Assembly (NCBI GenBank): GCA_039920305.1
Contig: JBDSEA010000253.1
Coordinates: 1 to 26,838, forward strand
Source: DASRAJ01 sp039920305
GTDB taxonomy: Bacteria; Bacteroidota; Bacteroidia; Chitinophagales; UBA10324
Direction of reading: 5' to 3'
DNA: 26,838 nucleotides
Shown: piece after piece, positions 1-8,570 of the stretch
Numbering within the stretch: the first letter of the stretch is position 1
Layout of the letters: each line of letters starts with the position of its first letter
Translations under genes and position numbers: made by a program
Notes under the pieces: model-generated
The model's input: only the letters and a program-made list of their open reading frames with translations
What the model was told of the DNA's origin: nothing
Databases searched by the model: none

Positions 1-1636
1 AGCCACCACTGCTTGTAGTTAAAATATATTGGGTTGGAATGACGGGATGATCCGAAGTATCTGGCTGGTTACTGCTGAATCCGGCAGGCAGCGAACTCCA
101 CTCGTATCCATAATTGCCGGCACCTCCGGTGGCCGTGGCATTGAGGATAACTACCTCCCCGACACACAAAGTGTCAGGTGAGCTGTTTGCTGATGAAATG
201 AAATCCGGATTGACAGTTACCAGCACAGTATCATTTGCCTCACAAAAGGTCCCTGCACTTGCCGTTACTATAAACTCATAGACACCAAGACCGGGCAATG
301 AAGCCACAGGATCAGAAGAATCAGCCACATCAAGATATTGAGAATTATTCCAAATGAACGGAGCAAGTCCGTCCACATGAAGCTGTGCAACAGGATCAGT
401 AATACATATTTGTAAATCAGGTCCGGCTTCCACAGCAGCAGAACCCACCTGTATTGTGTACGAATAAATTTGCTGACCGGCTATTGGGCAACCGTCATCC
501 TTAATGGTAACAGTAAAAACATAAAAGCCGGTATCATTAACCGAAGTTTGCCACTGAAAATGCAGCGTGTCCGGATTACTTCCATGTGTAAAATAAGTTG
601 CCCCCGGGATTGTAATAGGAAGATTTGATGTCATCGTCAGTTCATTATTTACATCCACATCCATTCCAATCAAATCAAAATCAAGCAGAGCACCTGGGCA
701 AACCTGGACTGTATTACTATCTAAGAGAAATCCACCGGTAACATTTTCAATGCCAGCAGGTATTTCAGGTACATTATTGCTGCATTGCTTTACTACTATC
801 TGCAAATCACGCTGAACACTCCCGATTTTTTCACCATTACGGAATTCCTCAATAAGTACCGAGATTACCACGATCTGGATTGATGCGGGCGTACAACTCA
901 TCTGACCAGTAAGTGAATTGAAACCAAATGTTCCGTCAACCGTGGTGAGCGGATATTCAGGACTGAACGATAAGTTGGAATAAGAAATCGGGCTATTGTG
1001 GGCATTCAAGGGGTTTACCAATGTGTACGAAAGTGAATCACCATCCACATCAAATGCACCATGGTTATAAATAAATGGCTCATCCACACATGAATATGCA
1101 AGAGGTATGGTGGTAAAAATCGGAGAATTATCGCACAAGCCATTGGCATTGCTGAAATTACACTCCACATATAAATCCTGGTTTCCGGGATCAAACAGAT
1201 TGGTAATTGCATTGTTGCGGGATGAAATTGCAGTACCGATCAACCAGTCATTGCATTCAAAGGGAAGCGTTACGGTTACAGCATAAATATATTGCTCATA
1301 TCCTGTGTAGTTTCCACCGTTGCACTCGCTTTTAAGATCAGGGCACAATCCGGCAAGATGCGCTATGGTATCACTGCCATTAGTAGAATAAACCAGTTCC
1401 ATAGTATAGGAGGTAGAGTCATTGAAGTTACACGAAATGGAACTCAGATGAAGCACCAAGCTTGACGGGGCATCAATGCCAATGCAGTCGCGGTAAAATG
1501 TTGCGACAAACTGGTATTGATTATTACCATAGCATGCATAGGAAAGATCCAAAGCTGCAGCATGAGTGGCAAAAGTTTTTTTGCCTATGCATATCATTGC
1601 TATCAGTGGCAGTACACAAAGTAAAAAATTTTTCAT
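1..1636 (-). CDS. Large secreted PKD/Ig-like surface protein, 3' part beyond the window
   Basis: The frame is open from an ATG at 1634-1636 to the left edge, about 545 codons with no stop seen; the C-terminus is missing. Residues 1-23 form a signal peptide (MKNFLLCVLPLIAMICIG, then a cleavage-like FA/TH). The start of the mature protein (YACYGNNQYQFVATFYRDC) matches the opening of many Bacteroidota proteins annotated as PKD-domain or gliding-motility-associated surface proteins. Later parts show Ig/PKD-like strands: 'FDVDGDSLSYTLVNP', 'NDTGFYVFTVTIKDDGCP', 'EAGPDLQIC' and 'NDTVLVTVNP'. Many cysteines suggest disulfides. By family knowledge such proteins are often exported by the type IX system with a C-terminal sorting domain, which would lie outside the window. 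It is divergent from eno. The exact role (adhesin, gliding, matrix) cannot be decided. Confidence 0.85.
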   Translation of the reverse strand, partial: MKNFLLCVLPLIAMICIGKKTFATHAAALDLSYACYGNNQYQFVATFYRDCIGIDAPSSLVLHLSSISCNFNDSTSYTMELVYSTNGSDTIAHLAGLCPDLKSECNGGNYTGYEQYIYAVTVTLPFECNDWLIGTAISSRNNAITNLFDPGNQDLYVECNFSNANGLCDNSPIFTTIPLAYSCVDEPFIYNHGAFDVDGDSLSYTLVNPLNAHNSPISYSNLSFSPEYPLTTVDGTFGFNSLTGQMSCTPASIQIVVISVLIEEFRNGEKIGSVQRDLQIVVKQCSNNVPEIPAGIENVTGGFLLDSNTVQVCPGALLDFDLIGMDVDVNNELTMTSNLPITIPGATYFTHGSNPDTLHFQWQTSVNDTGFYVFTVTIKDDGCPIAGQQIYSYTIQVGSAAVEAGPDLQICITDPVAQLHVDGLAPFIWNNSQYLDVADSSDPVASLPGLGVYEFIVTASAGTFCEANDTVLVTVNPDFISSANSSPDTLCVGEVVILNATATGGAGNYGYEWSSLPAGFSSNQPDTSDHPVIPTQYILTTSSGG

Positions 1637-1723
1637 GTTGCAAGGATAAAAAAAGTGAGTGTAGTATTTCTAACCATCGAAAATTAAGTAAAAAATTTTA
1701 GGCAATAGAATTATCGTGAGGCT

Positions 1724-1752
1724 TTTGAAAGCAGCCACCATTTCTATCTTTA
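1724..1752 (+). promoter_or_regulatory. Candidate sigma-ABfr promoter of eno
   Basis: TTTG at 1724-1727 is followed after 17 bases by TATCTTTA at 1745-1752, one mismatch from the Bacteroidota TAnnTTTG -7 box. The spacing is slightly shorter than the usual 19-22. A 5' leader of about 35 nt to the eno ATG would follow. Confidence 0.4.
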
Positions 1753-1792
1753 CCCCATTGGTTTAAATCATTAAATATTACCACATAAATTT

Positions 1793-3082
1793 ATGTCAAA
1801 GATCATCAGCATCCATGCCCGTCAGATTCTTGATTCACGCGGTAATCCAACGCTCGAAGCTGAAGTAACCACTGAAAAAGGTTATTTAGGAAGAGCAGCA
1901 GTTCCTTCCGGCGCTTCTACCGGGAAGCATGAAGCCATGGAGCTACGCGATAATGATATGAAAATATACGGCGGCAAGGGGGTCCGGCAAGCAGTAAAGA
2001 ATGTAAACAAGCAGATTGAAAGTGAATTACAGGGCATGGAAGTGAGTGATCAGCAAGCTATTGACAGGATGATGAATGACGCAGATGATACTGCTAACAA
2101 ATCAAAACTTGGCGCCAATGCCATTCTTGCTGTATCTCTTGCATGCGCACATGCTGCTGCGCGTGAATTGCATCAGCCGCTTTTTCGCTATGTGGGGGGA
2201 ATAAATGCTCATATACTGCCGGTACCCATGATGAACATACTTAACGGCGGAGTGCATGCTGACAATAAAATTGACTTCCAGGAATTTATGATTATGCCCT
2301 TTGGTGCAACCCGTTTTTCCGATGCATTGCAGATGGGGGTCGAAGTTTTTCACGCACTCAAAATGGTACTTAAGAAAAGAGGATACTCCACCAATGTAGG
2401 CGATGAAGGAGGCTTTGCTCCCAATATTAAATCCAATGAAGAAGCTATTGAAACGGTATTGATGGCTATTGAAGCAGCCGGGTATACGGCAGGAAAAGAT
2501 ATATGGATTGCGATGGACGCAGCTTCTTCAGAAATGTGGAATGAAGAAAAGAAAAGATACACCTTCAGCAAATCAAGTAATGAAATTCTGTCTTCGGCCG
2601 ATATGGTTGACTTCTGGAAAACCTGGCTCAATAAATACCCGATCATCTCGATTGAAGATGGTTTAGCTGAAGATGACTGGGAAGGATGGAAAAACTTAAC
2701 CCTTACCGCCGGAGACAAGGTGCAGCTTGTGGGTGATGATTTATTCGTTACGAGTGTAAAGAGGTTAAAGAAAGGTATTCAGCAGAAAGCAGCCAATTCA
2801 ATTCTTATCAAAGTGAATCAGATTGGAACGCTTACTGAAACAATTAACGCAGTAGATACAGCCCACCGGAACTCCTATACCAGTGTAATGAGTCACCGCA
2901 GCGGGGAAACTGAGGATACTACCATTGCCGATCTTGCGGTAGCACTCAACTGCGGTCAGATTAAAACCGGCTCAGCATCCCGCTCTGACCGGGTGGCAAA
3001 ATACAATCAGCTTTTGCGCATTGAAGAGATGCTTGGTGATGATGCTTATTATCCCGGAAAGGATTTTAAATTTTTTCGATGA
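1793..3082 (+). CDS. eno: Enolase (phosphopyruvate hydratase)
   Basis: Cytoplasmic glycolytic enzyme that interconverts 2-phosphoglycerate and phosphoenolpyruvate. The 429-residue length is normal for bacterial enolase. Visible signatures: SGASTGKHEA loop (39-48), GGVHADNKIDFQEFM (H155 and E164 of the active site), NVGDEGGFAP with the catalytic acid E205, magnesium ligands D242 (AMDAAS), E288 (SIEDGLAEDDW) and D315 (VGDD), catalytic base K340 (ILIKVNQIG), SHRSGETED (367-375) and K391 (IKTGSASR). All key residues are present, so it should be active. The start is the ATG preceded by an A-rich stretch without a clear Shine-Dalgarno, as is usual in Bacteroidota. It is divergent from the surface-protein gene. 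Confidence 0.98.
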   Translation: MSKIISIHARQILDSRGNPTLEAEVTTEKGYLGRAAVPSGASTGKHEAMELRDNDMKIYGGKGVRQAVKNVNKQIESELQGMEVSDQQAIDRMMNDADDTANKSKLGANAILAVSLACAHAAARELHQPLFRYVGGINAHILPVPMMNILNGGVHADNKIDFQEFMIMPFGATRFSDALQMGVEVFHALKMVLKKRGYSTNVGDEGGFAPNIKSNEEAIETVLMAIEAAGYTAGKDIWIAMDAASSEMWNEEKKRYTFSKSSNEILSSADMVDFWKTWLNKYPIISIEDGLAEDDWEGWKNLTLTAGDKVQLVGDDLFVTSVKRLKKGIQQKAANSILIKVNQIGTLTETINAVDTAHRNSYTSVMSHRSGETEDTTIADLAVALNCGQIKTGSASRSDRVAKYNQLLRIEEMLGDDAYYPGKDFKFFR

Positions 3083-3121
3083 ATGGTTGAGCAATGAATA
3101 CCAAAGACCGTTCAATCAACC

Positions 3122-3151
3122 GGGCAGTGTATGGGAGAAAAGCCACTGCCC
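3122..3151. repeat. Inverted repeat in the eno-purM spacer
   Basis: GGGCAGTG (3122-3129) and CACTGCCC (3144-3151) form a perfect 8-bp stem with a 14-nt loop, 40 bases past the eno stop. There is no T-run after it on either strand, so a rho-independent terminator is doubtful; a processing or stability hairpin at the eno 3' end is an alternative. The 190-bp spacer shows no other gene or TAnnTTTG box. Confidence 0.35.
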
Positions 3152-3272
3152 CGGGTATCCGGACACGAGGATAAAGAAATTTCCTGATGTTCAAGCCAAG
3201 CAAGTTCTCAGAAACCCTGAAACGAAAAACTGAAAACGTTCTGATCACTTTCAAAACTAAACCTGAACCTGA

Positions 3273-4448
3273 ATGGATGATTCAAAATATGCACAACGCG
3301 GCGTGAGCGCAGGTAAGGAAGATGTGTACAAAGCAATTTCCGGTTTAGACAAAGGACTTTTTGCAAACTCATTTTGCAAGGTTTTCCCTGATTTCATTTC
3401 TGATGATCCTCAATACTGCAGCATTGTTCATGCAGATGGTGCAGGCACAAAATCTTCACTCGCCTATTTGTACTGGAAAGAAACCGGTGACATCAATGTC
3501 TGGCGGGGCATTGCACAGGATTCTCTGGTAATGAATACTGATGATCTCATCTGTGCAGGGGCAATTGATAACTTTCTTTTCTGTTCCATTATCAACCGAA
3601 ATAAAAATCTCATCCCAGCAGAAGTGCTTCGGGCTATCATTGACGGCAGCAATGAATTTATTGAAAAGATGAAATCGCACGGTGTGAGGATTTGCTATAT
3701 GGGTGGTGAAACTGCCGATCTCGGAGATGTCGTTAAAACCATCACTGTTGATTCAACCATATCATGCAGGTTACCCCGAGTTAGAGTAGTTCAAAATGAA
3801 ATCCGGCCGGGGGATGTTATCATTGGCTTCGCCTCATCAGGGAAGGCAAGCTATGAGGATGTTTACAACAGCGGAATAGGAAGCAATGGCCTTACATTAG
3901 CGCGCCATGATGTGCTTGGTCATGATTACTTCGACTTGTATCCTGAAACCTTTGATCAGGAAATGAAAGCATCGCTGGTGTATACGGGAACAAAAAACGT
4001 GAATGATCTTTTTGAAAATGCACCTCTTAATATTGGTGAGCTTTTACTCTCACCTACCCGCACTTACCTGCCACTCATGAAAGTAATTCTTGAAAAATTC
4101 TTTGATCTTGTTCACGGGGCAATTCATTGCAGCGGCGGCGGACAAACCAAGGTGCTTCACTACATCAATAAGCTGCTGGTTATCAAGGATAACTTATTTG
4201 CACTTCCACCGGTATTCAAATTGATTCAGCAGGAATCGAAAACTCCATGGAAAGAAATGTATCGGGTATTCAATATGGGTCACCGGCTTGAATTATACTG
4301 TAATGAAAAAGCAATTAATGGAATTCTTGAGATTGCAAATTCATATAATATTGAAGCTAAAATAATAGGAAGATGTGAGGCTTCAGAAACCCCGCAGGTT
4401 CACATCGAAACTGAGCACGGTCAATTTCAATATAATCAGAAAGAATAA
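3273..4448 (+). CDS. purM: Phosphoribosylformylglycinamidine cyclo-ligase (AIR synthetase)
   Basis: Fifth step of purine synthesis: ATP-dependent ring closure of FGAM to aminoimidazole ribonucleotide, in the cytoplasm. At 391 residues it is longer than the E. coli enzyme and matches the Bacteroidota form. Features: the N-terminal YAQRGVSAGKEDV glycine-rich segment, the HADGAGTKSS ATP-binding motif (53-62), MNTDDLICAGA (88-98), MGGETADLGD (143-152), SSGKASYEDVYNSGIGSNGLT, LLSPTRTYLP and CSGGGQTKVLH. The ATG follows a repeat-like 'cctgaacctga'. The last 13 bases overlap the convergent gene at 4436-5275. No other pur gene is adjacent, as is common in this phylum. Confidence 0.95.
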   Translation: MDDSKYAQRGVSAGKEDVYKAISGLDKGLFANSFCKVFPDFISDDPQYCSIVHADGAGTKSSLAYLYWKETGDINVWRGIAQDSLVMNTDDLICAGAIDNFLFCSIINRNKNLIPAEVLRAIIDGSNEFIEKMKSHGVRICYMGGETADLGDVVKTITVDSTISCRLPRVRVVQNEIRPGDVIIGFASSGKASYEDVYNSGIGSNGLTLARHDVLGHDYFDLYPETFDQEMKASLVYTGTKNVNDLFENAPLNIGELLLSPTRTYLPLMKVILEKFFDLVHGAIHCSGGGQTKVLHYINKLLVIKDNLFALPPVFKLIQQESKTPWKEMYRVFNMGHRLELYCNEKAINGILEIANSYNIEAKIIGRCEASETPQVHIETEHGQFQYNQKE

Positions 4449-5275
4449 GCAAACAACATCCGGGCATTGAGCTTCTCGTGGTCTTCAAGATCAAGTCCAC
4501 TGCTTTTAAAATCAGTGATCTGCGGCTGTATCCCAATGGACACCCACCAGTCATTTTGCTTATAAGAAAAAGCAGGACCTGCAAAAAGTGCAGAATGTTC
4601 CCAGATACCCTCATGAATAATGTTAAGGCTTCTTGCTTCAAATCCCAATGAAAAATTATTGGGAAGCTCATATATCAATCCGAAATTTATTTCAGGCTTG
4701 AACTCCTGTTCCCACTCGGTTTCTCCTTCAGTATTATCCTCAGCTTCCCATTCAATTTCACTAACAAAATTCAGGGCCGTAACAAAACGATTGAATTTTT
4801 TATCAAGAATGAATTTGGTTTCGAGCTCAAATCCATCAGGAGAAATGCTTATCTCACCATAAAGCGCGGACCCGATTTTATTAACTACCGGATCACTCAA
4901 CTGGTATTTCCATTCGTTTGAAAAACCAGCGTTGAATTTTGTATGCAAAACACTTTGCTGCTGAAATATGATACTTCCGCTTGAATCTGTTACAGGATTG
5001 TAAATAGTTTGCGGAAATGTTTCAGCATTCAGATTCAGGTAAAAGGAGGTCTGTAATTTTTTGCCTAAACCAATTTCAAATTCCACACGATTCTTTACTG
5101 CGGAATAAAAATTATCTCTTCCATAACTGTAGCTGATCCAGGCTTCCAGTTCCCGCAGCCCGCCCTGGAGGGTGCGACTTTCATTGGTATAAGCAAAATT
5201 CCGGTCAGTAGCAAAACTACTCCTGCAAGCCAGTATTGTTAAACTTAAAATGAGAAAATATTTCCAAACATTCAT
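4436..5275 (-). CDS. Predicted outer-membrane beta-barrel protein, unknown function
   Basis: 279 residues. The N-terminus has a signal peptide (MNVWKYFLILSLTILACRSSFA, cleavage after residue 22 likely). The rest alternates polar and aromatic/hydrophobic residues in strand-like blocks (e.g. EAWISYSYG, QTSFYLNLNAE, FSLGFEARSL, WWVSIGIQPQ) with short charged turns (EAEDNTEGETEWEQE). It ends in ...MLFAYSF, an aromatic C-terminus typical of outer-membrane barrels. I do not recognise a named family; a porin-like or putative transporter barrel is the best guess. It lies downstream of the TlpA-like gene on the same strand, but a 69-bp gap with a palindrome suggests its own promoter. It converges on purM and overlaps it by 13 bp. 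Confidence 0.75.
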   Translation of the reverse strand: MNVWKYFLILSLTILACRSSFATDRNFAYTNESRTLQGGLRELEAWISYSYGRDNFYSAVKNRVEFEIGLGKKLQTSFYLNLNAETFPQTIYNPVTDSSGSIIFQQQSVLHTKFNAGFSNEWKYQLSDPVVNKIGSALYGEISISPDGFELETKFILDKKFNRFVTALNFVSEIEWEAEDNTEGETEWEQEFKPEINFGLIYELPNNFSLGFEARSLNIIHEGIWEHSALFAGPAFSYKQNDWWVSIGIQPQITDFKSSGLDLEDHEKLNARMLFAYSF

Positions 5276-5294
5276 ATGCGCTTATTTAAGGGCA

Positions 5295-5322
5295 CGAATA
5301 TAATTGTTTAGAATGATTCTAA
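5295..5322 (-). promoter_or_regulatory. 7-1-7 palindrome (Fur-like architecture) next to a -7-like box
   Basis: TTAGAAT-G-ATTCTAA at 5308-5322 is a perfect 7-1-7 palindrome. Each half agrees at 5 of 7 positions with the Fur-box half TGATAAT (compared by eye). Just downstream on the minus strand is TATATTCG (5295-5302), one mismatch from TAnnTTTG, about 20 bases before the barrel gene's ATG. A repressor site upstream of the -7 box is the inferred role; the regulator is unknown. Confidence 0.4.
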
Positions 5323-5344
5323 TTAGCGCCTGATTACCTCTTTA

Positions 5345-6496
5345 CTATTTCAGAACCTGCGAAAGCTTCATATCCAATTCTGAACCCCGTAAATTCATTG
5401 CTATAATTTTTCCTTCCTTATCCAGTAGAAAACTCTGGGGAATGGATTGTATTCCATATTGATTACAAATAGCAGACTCCCATCCTTTCAATTCGCTCAC
5501 ATGGGCGGTCCATTCAAGGTGGTCCTGCTTAATCGCTTTCACCCATTTGTCATGATCGGTATCCAGTGAAACACTATATATGCTGAAATCGCTGTTTTTA
5601 TATTTCTGATAAGATGTGACAACATTCGGATTTTCCCTGCGGCATGGTCCGCACCAGGAGGCCCAGAAATCAAGCAGAACAAACTTACCCCGCAATGAAG
5701 AAAGCTTAATAACACTGCCTGAGGGATTTTGTAATTGTATGTCCGGAGCTACATCTCCCGGCCCAAATCTGGATGCAGACATATCCTGCTGAGCAGGTTT
5801 TTTTTGAGCTTCCATCATCACGTAATATGCCTGTGCAAACGGGTATGAGGCATTCTCTTTTCGGAGGCGAGCCTCAAGTTTTTCAAAAGCATTCCGGTCA
5901 TTCTGAAAATCCAGATTGGTAATGGCGAAGATTGCAATTACAGGATTTTGAACAGTGTCAATATAGGATCGGGCATATGAGCGGAAATTGCTGTCAGCCA
6001 TCATTAATTTTGTCAGATAGATCTTTTTTGTGGAGTCCGAGACAGAAGAATCAGCAGTGCTTTTTTTGTATTCATTCATTGCTGAGCCAAATGCCTCGCC
6101 ATACTGCTTTGTTTCAACAATAAATTTTCTCAACTGCTCTGATGGAGGTGAACCGGCTATTTTGTAAGAAAAATTTTTGATAGAGACAGAATCAGCATCT
6201 ACGGTAATTTTTGAGGCGTGTTCATCAAGAACCAGAAATATTGCCTTTTGCTCACCGATGCGAAGCTGGTACAGTCCGCGATTTTTCACATTCGGATTGA
6301 AGATAAATTTTCCATCGTCATTTAGTTCTGCTGTATCAAGTGCAACGCGGGAATTGTAGGTTAATTCCTCGAGAAAAATCAATGTTCCGGCTCTTTCACC
6401 GTTGATGTGCCCGCTAAGCGAAGATCCGCTCCTTTGTGTTGATGAACAGGCAGAAAGGGAGATGATGAAAAGAATAGTGATGAGGCAAAATTTCAT
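5345..6496 (-). CDS. TlpA-family thiol-disulfide oxidoreductase lipoprotein with DUF4369-like N-terminal domain
   Basis: 383 residues. The signal peptide ends in a lipobox (LSAC, lipid-anchored Cys17), so the protein is probably attached to an envelope membrane facing the periplasm. Residues about 27-115 form a beta-rich DUF4369-like domain, 120-235 a helical linker, and 245-383 a thioredoxin fold: GDVAPDIQL, KFVLLDFWASWCGPCRRENP with the redox pair Cys282-Gly-Pro-Cys285, YSVSLDTDHDKW, and the cis-proline loop SIPQSFLLD (P353). It likely reduces or shuffles disulfides, or serves cytochrome c maturation as TlpA/ResA relatives do; the substrate is unknown. It ends with TAG, which shows that TAG works as a normal stop in this genome. 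A TAnnTTTG box lies upstream at 6532-6539. Confidence 0.9.
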   Translation of the reverse strand: MKFCLITILFIISLSACSSTQRSGSSLSGHINGERAGTLIFLEELTYNSRVALDTAELNDDGKFIFNPNVKNRGLYQLRIGEQKAIFLVLDEHASKITVDADSVSIKNFSYKIAGSPPSEQLRKFIVETKQYGEAFGSAMNEYKKSTADSSVSDSTKKIYLTKLMMADSNFRSYARSYIDTVQNPVIAIFAITNLDFQNDRNAFEKLEARLRKENASYPFAQAYYVMMEAQKKPAQQDMSASRFGPGDVAPDIQLQNPSGSVIKLSSLRGKFVLLDFWASWCGPCRRENPNVVTSYQKYKNSDFSIYSVSLDTDHDKWVKAIKQDHLEWTAHVSELKGWESAICNQYGIQSIPQSFLLDKEGKIIAMNLRGSELDMKLSQVLK

Positions 6497-6531
6497 GATG
6501 TCGGGATATAATTGATGATTAGTAAATGCTG

Positions 6532-6539
6532 CAAAGATA
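6532..6539 (-). promoter_or_regulatory. -7 box of the TlpA-like gene
   Basis: TATCTTTG on the minus strand is a perfect TAnnTTTG match, about 35 bases before the ATG at 6496. No clear TTTG -33 element is visible. Confidence 0.45.
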
Positions 6540-6608
6540 ATATGAAGAGGGAGCGGTGATTCCCGCCAGATTTAACCGGCTTAAATCCATTTCAGGGGAA
6601 ATACAAGG

Positions 6609-8027
6609 TCACTCATAATGAAAGCGAAGTACTGAAAGATTAAGGGATATTGAGGGCCTGTCTTGTTTAATTAGAGAAATGATGTCACCGGTACCGATAC
6701 TCAACTGCCATATTTGATGGGGTGTAAAGCTGAAAGCAATGCCAAATGGAATATCAAAATCTGCAAAACCGCCTCCGGTAATTCCAGCAGATAATTTAAC
6801 GGGATTCACAGGAACAAAATTAACCAGTGCAGCATACTGAGTCTTGGGTAAATTGCCAGGAACTTTATTGAGCGGCTGAATAAGATCGAGTGCAAAATCA
6901 AATTTTTTCGTGGCTCTCCATCCTGCACCCACTCTGAACTGAGCCGGTAGTACCACGGTTTTTTCTCCACTTGGTAAATAGTCAAACAAGCCTTCAGCAT
7001 TAAAGATGTCATCCATACTTGAAAAAATATTTGCTTCATCAATCCCGAAGAAATTAATCAACGAGTCTTTAAAAGCATCAGTGATGGTTACAAGGTTTCC
7101 CTTATACCTTACTGAGCCAATATCGGTGACAGCAACCGCAGCGAAATATTTATTGTTGAAAGAAATTGTAGTGCCAAGATCAAGTCCTAACCCCTTGCCA
7201 ACCGGACTGAGCCGCCCTTTAAATTCTGTACCCGGATCACTGAAATTGGCATAATCAATATTAAAAAGCTCTGAGAATGCGGCAAATCCCGAAATGGTAT
7301 CTGCATCAAAAGTAATATCTGCTATAGCATTGCTTTGCAGGAATTTGATACTTCCACCAACGTATAAGTCAACCTGATTCTTATTGATCACGCTGGTTCC
7401 GAAGCTTAAATTAAATTCGCGAAGCCAGTTGTATTTAAGGGATGAACCGTTAAATAAATGACCGGTGTTAACAGAGTCAGGAAGTATTCCTACAGCGTGA
7501 CCAAGAATATCGTAAATAATGGTGTCAATATATTTGGAGTTAATGCCATTGAAAACAAGATCTGCAAGCGGCTCGCTGAATTTTACACTGCCGCTCATCC
7601 TTTCACGCCATGAAAATCCAAGCCCTCCGAATCCCGGAAATTGAACGACTATACCTACCGGCATCACCTCTCCTGTAAAGGAATTTCCGGTTTCCAGGAA
7701 ATCCCGTGCAATAAAGGTTTTCTCATCTTCCGTTAGATTTTGTCCGTTAATGAGTGAGGAGATAAGGTTGGACTTCGGCAACGCATCAGAATAAAATAAA
7801 CCACTTGCATCCAAAACTCCGGTGGTTACCTGTACTTCATCACCGAAGAAAATTCCCAGATTAGCCGGGTTAATTCCAATCGCCTGGTAATCACGAAACA
7901 GGCAGGATCCCGCTCCTGTTCTGCCGCCCCCGTAACTCATTAAGCTGCTTTGCTCTTGTGCTGAGACTAAACCGGGTTGAAAAAACAGCCAGAAGAGAAT
8001 GATCCGATAAAAGTGTACAAGTTTCAT
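6609..8027 (-). CDS. Predicted outer-membrane barrel protein (DUF5723-like), unknown function
   Basis: 472 residues with a signal peptide (IILFWLFFQPGLVSAQ). The mature start MSYGGGRTGAGSCLFRDYQAIGINPANLG carries the 'INPANLG' pattern seen in PorV/FadL-like and DUF5723 barrels of Bacteroidota. Multiple amphipathic strands follow (VGIVVQFPGFGGLGFSWRER, LYVGGSIKFLQ, FRVGAGWRATKKFDFALDL, AGITGGGFADFDIPFGIAFSF), and the protein ends in LRFHYE. Probably an outer-membrane barrel; transport or secretion roles are guesses. It is divergent from the lipoprotein gene at 8110 and sits upstream of the TlpA-like gene with a 112-bp gap. The DUF assignment is from memory of the family's look. Confidence 0.75.
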   Translation of the reverse strand: MKLVHFYRIILFWLFFQPGLVSAQEQSSLMSYGGGRTGAGSCLFRDYQAIGINPANLGIFFGDEVQVTTGVLDASGLFYSDALPKSNLISSLINGQNLTEDEKTFIARDFLETGNSFTGEVMPVGIVVQFPGFGGLGFSWRERMSGSVKFSEPLADLVFNGINSKYIDTIIYDILGHAVGILPDSVNTGHLFNGSSLKYNWLREFNLSFGTSVINKNQVDLYVGGSIKFLQSNAIADITFDADTISGFAAFSELFNIDYANFSDPGTEFKGRLSPVGKGLGLDLGTTISFNNKYFAAVAVTDIGSVRYKGNLVTITDAFKDSLINFFGIDEANIFSSMDDIFNAEGLFDYLPSGEKTVVLPAQFRVGAGWRATKKFDFALDLIQPLNKVPGNLPKTQYAALVNFVPVNPVKLSAGITGGGFADFDIPFGIAFSFTPHQIWQLSIGTGDIISLIKQDRPSISLNLSVLRFHYE

Positions 8028-8093
8028 AGGGGTTTAAATAATCAGCCAAAATACATCCATCAAAACACTTTATGCAGAAACCTCCGGGAGACA

Positions 8094-8101
8094 TATCTTT
8101 G
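8094..8101 (+). promoter_or_regulatory. -7 box very close to the lipoprotein start
   Basis: TATCTTTG is a perfect TAnnTTTG match, with TATG (a -33-like element) at 8071-8074, 19 bases upstream. Only 8 bases separate it from the ATG at 8110, so a transcript from here would be leaderless or nearly so. Confidence 0.45.
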
Positions 8102-8109
8102 CAGCTATC

Positions 8110-8568
8110 ATGAAAAACTGCTTTTTAATCATTTCAGCTATCCTCTCTGCGATGATTAGTGCATGCAATAAAAATAATGATGGGCCTGCGCCTGTCAATA
8201 ATCCCAACCCCTATATTAACCAGTATGCCGGAACGTACAATGGATTGTATGAAGCATCAAATAACGGCGTAGATTCCGCAGGGGTTTTTAAGATCGATAC
8301 CTCGTATGAATATTCAATTAATATTCTGGATGGTGGTAATTACACGATCACCATCAACCATGGACCTATAAGTATTAACAGCATCCCTGTTGACTCCAAT
8401 GGAGCATTCTTTTTTGAGGATTTCAATCACAACATCACCGGGCAGTTCACTGATGATAGCCTGTTTCTATCGTCCGATGCTTTAAATGGTTATTACGACT
8501 CCATTTATTTCAGCGGTTCATGGTTTGTGATTCAGAAGCTGAGTTTCAGGGGGGAAAAAGATTTGTAG
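8110..8568 (+). CDS. Small lipoprotein, unknown function
   Basis: 152 residues: signal peptide with lipobox ISAC (lipid-anchored Cys19), then a spacer rich in Asn/Pro/Gly (NKNNDGPAPVNNPNP), then a single beta-rich domain of about 110 residues (QYAGTYNGLYEAS, YSINILDGGNYTITINHGPI, ITGQFTDDSLFLSSDALNG, SIYFSGSWFVIQKL). The strand pattern and the 'YAGTYNG...' opening are like the small lipocalin-type lipoproteins common in Bacteroidota, but no family can be named. It ends with TAG only 2 bases before the stop of the convergent alaS gene. The start is fixed by the signal peptide. Confidence 0.75.
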   Translation: MKNCFLIISAILSAMISACNKNNDGPAPVNNPNPYINQYAGTYNGLYEASNNGVDSAGVFKIDTSYEYSINILDGGNYTITINHGPISINSIPVDSNGAFFFEDFNHNITGQFTDDSLFLSSDALNGYYDSIYFSGSWFVIQKLSFRGEKDL

Positions 8569-8570
8569 AT

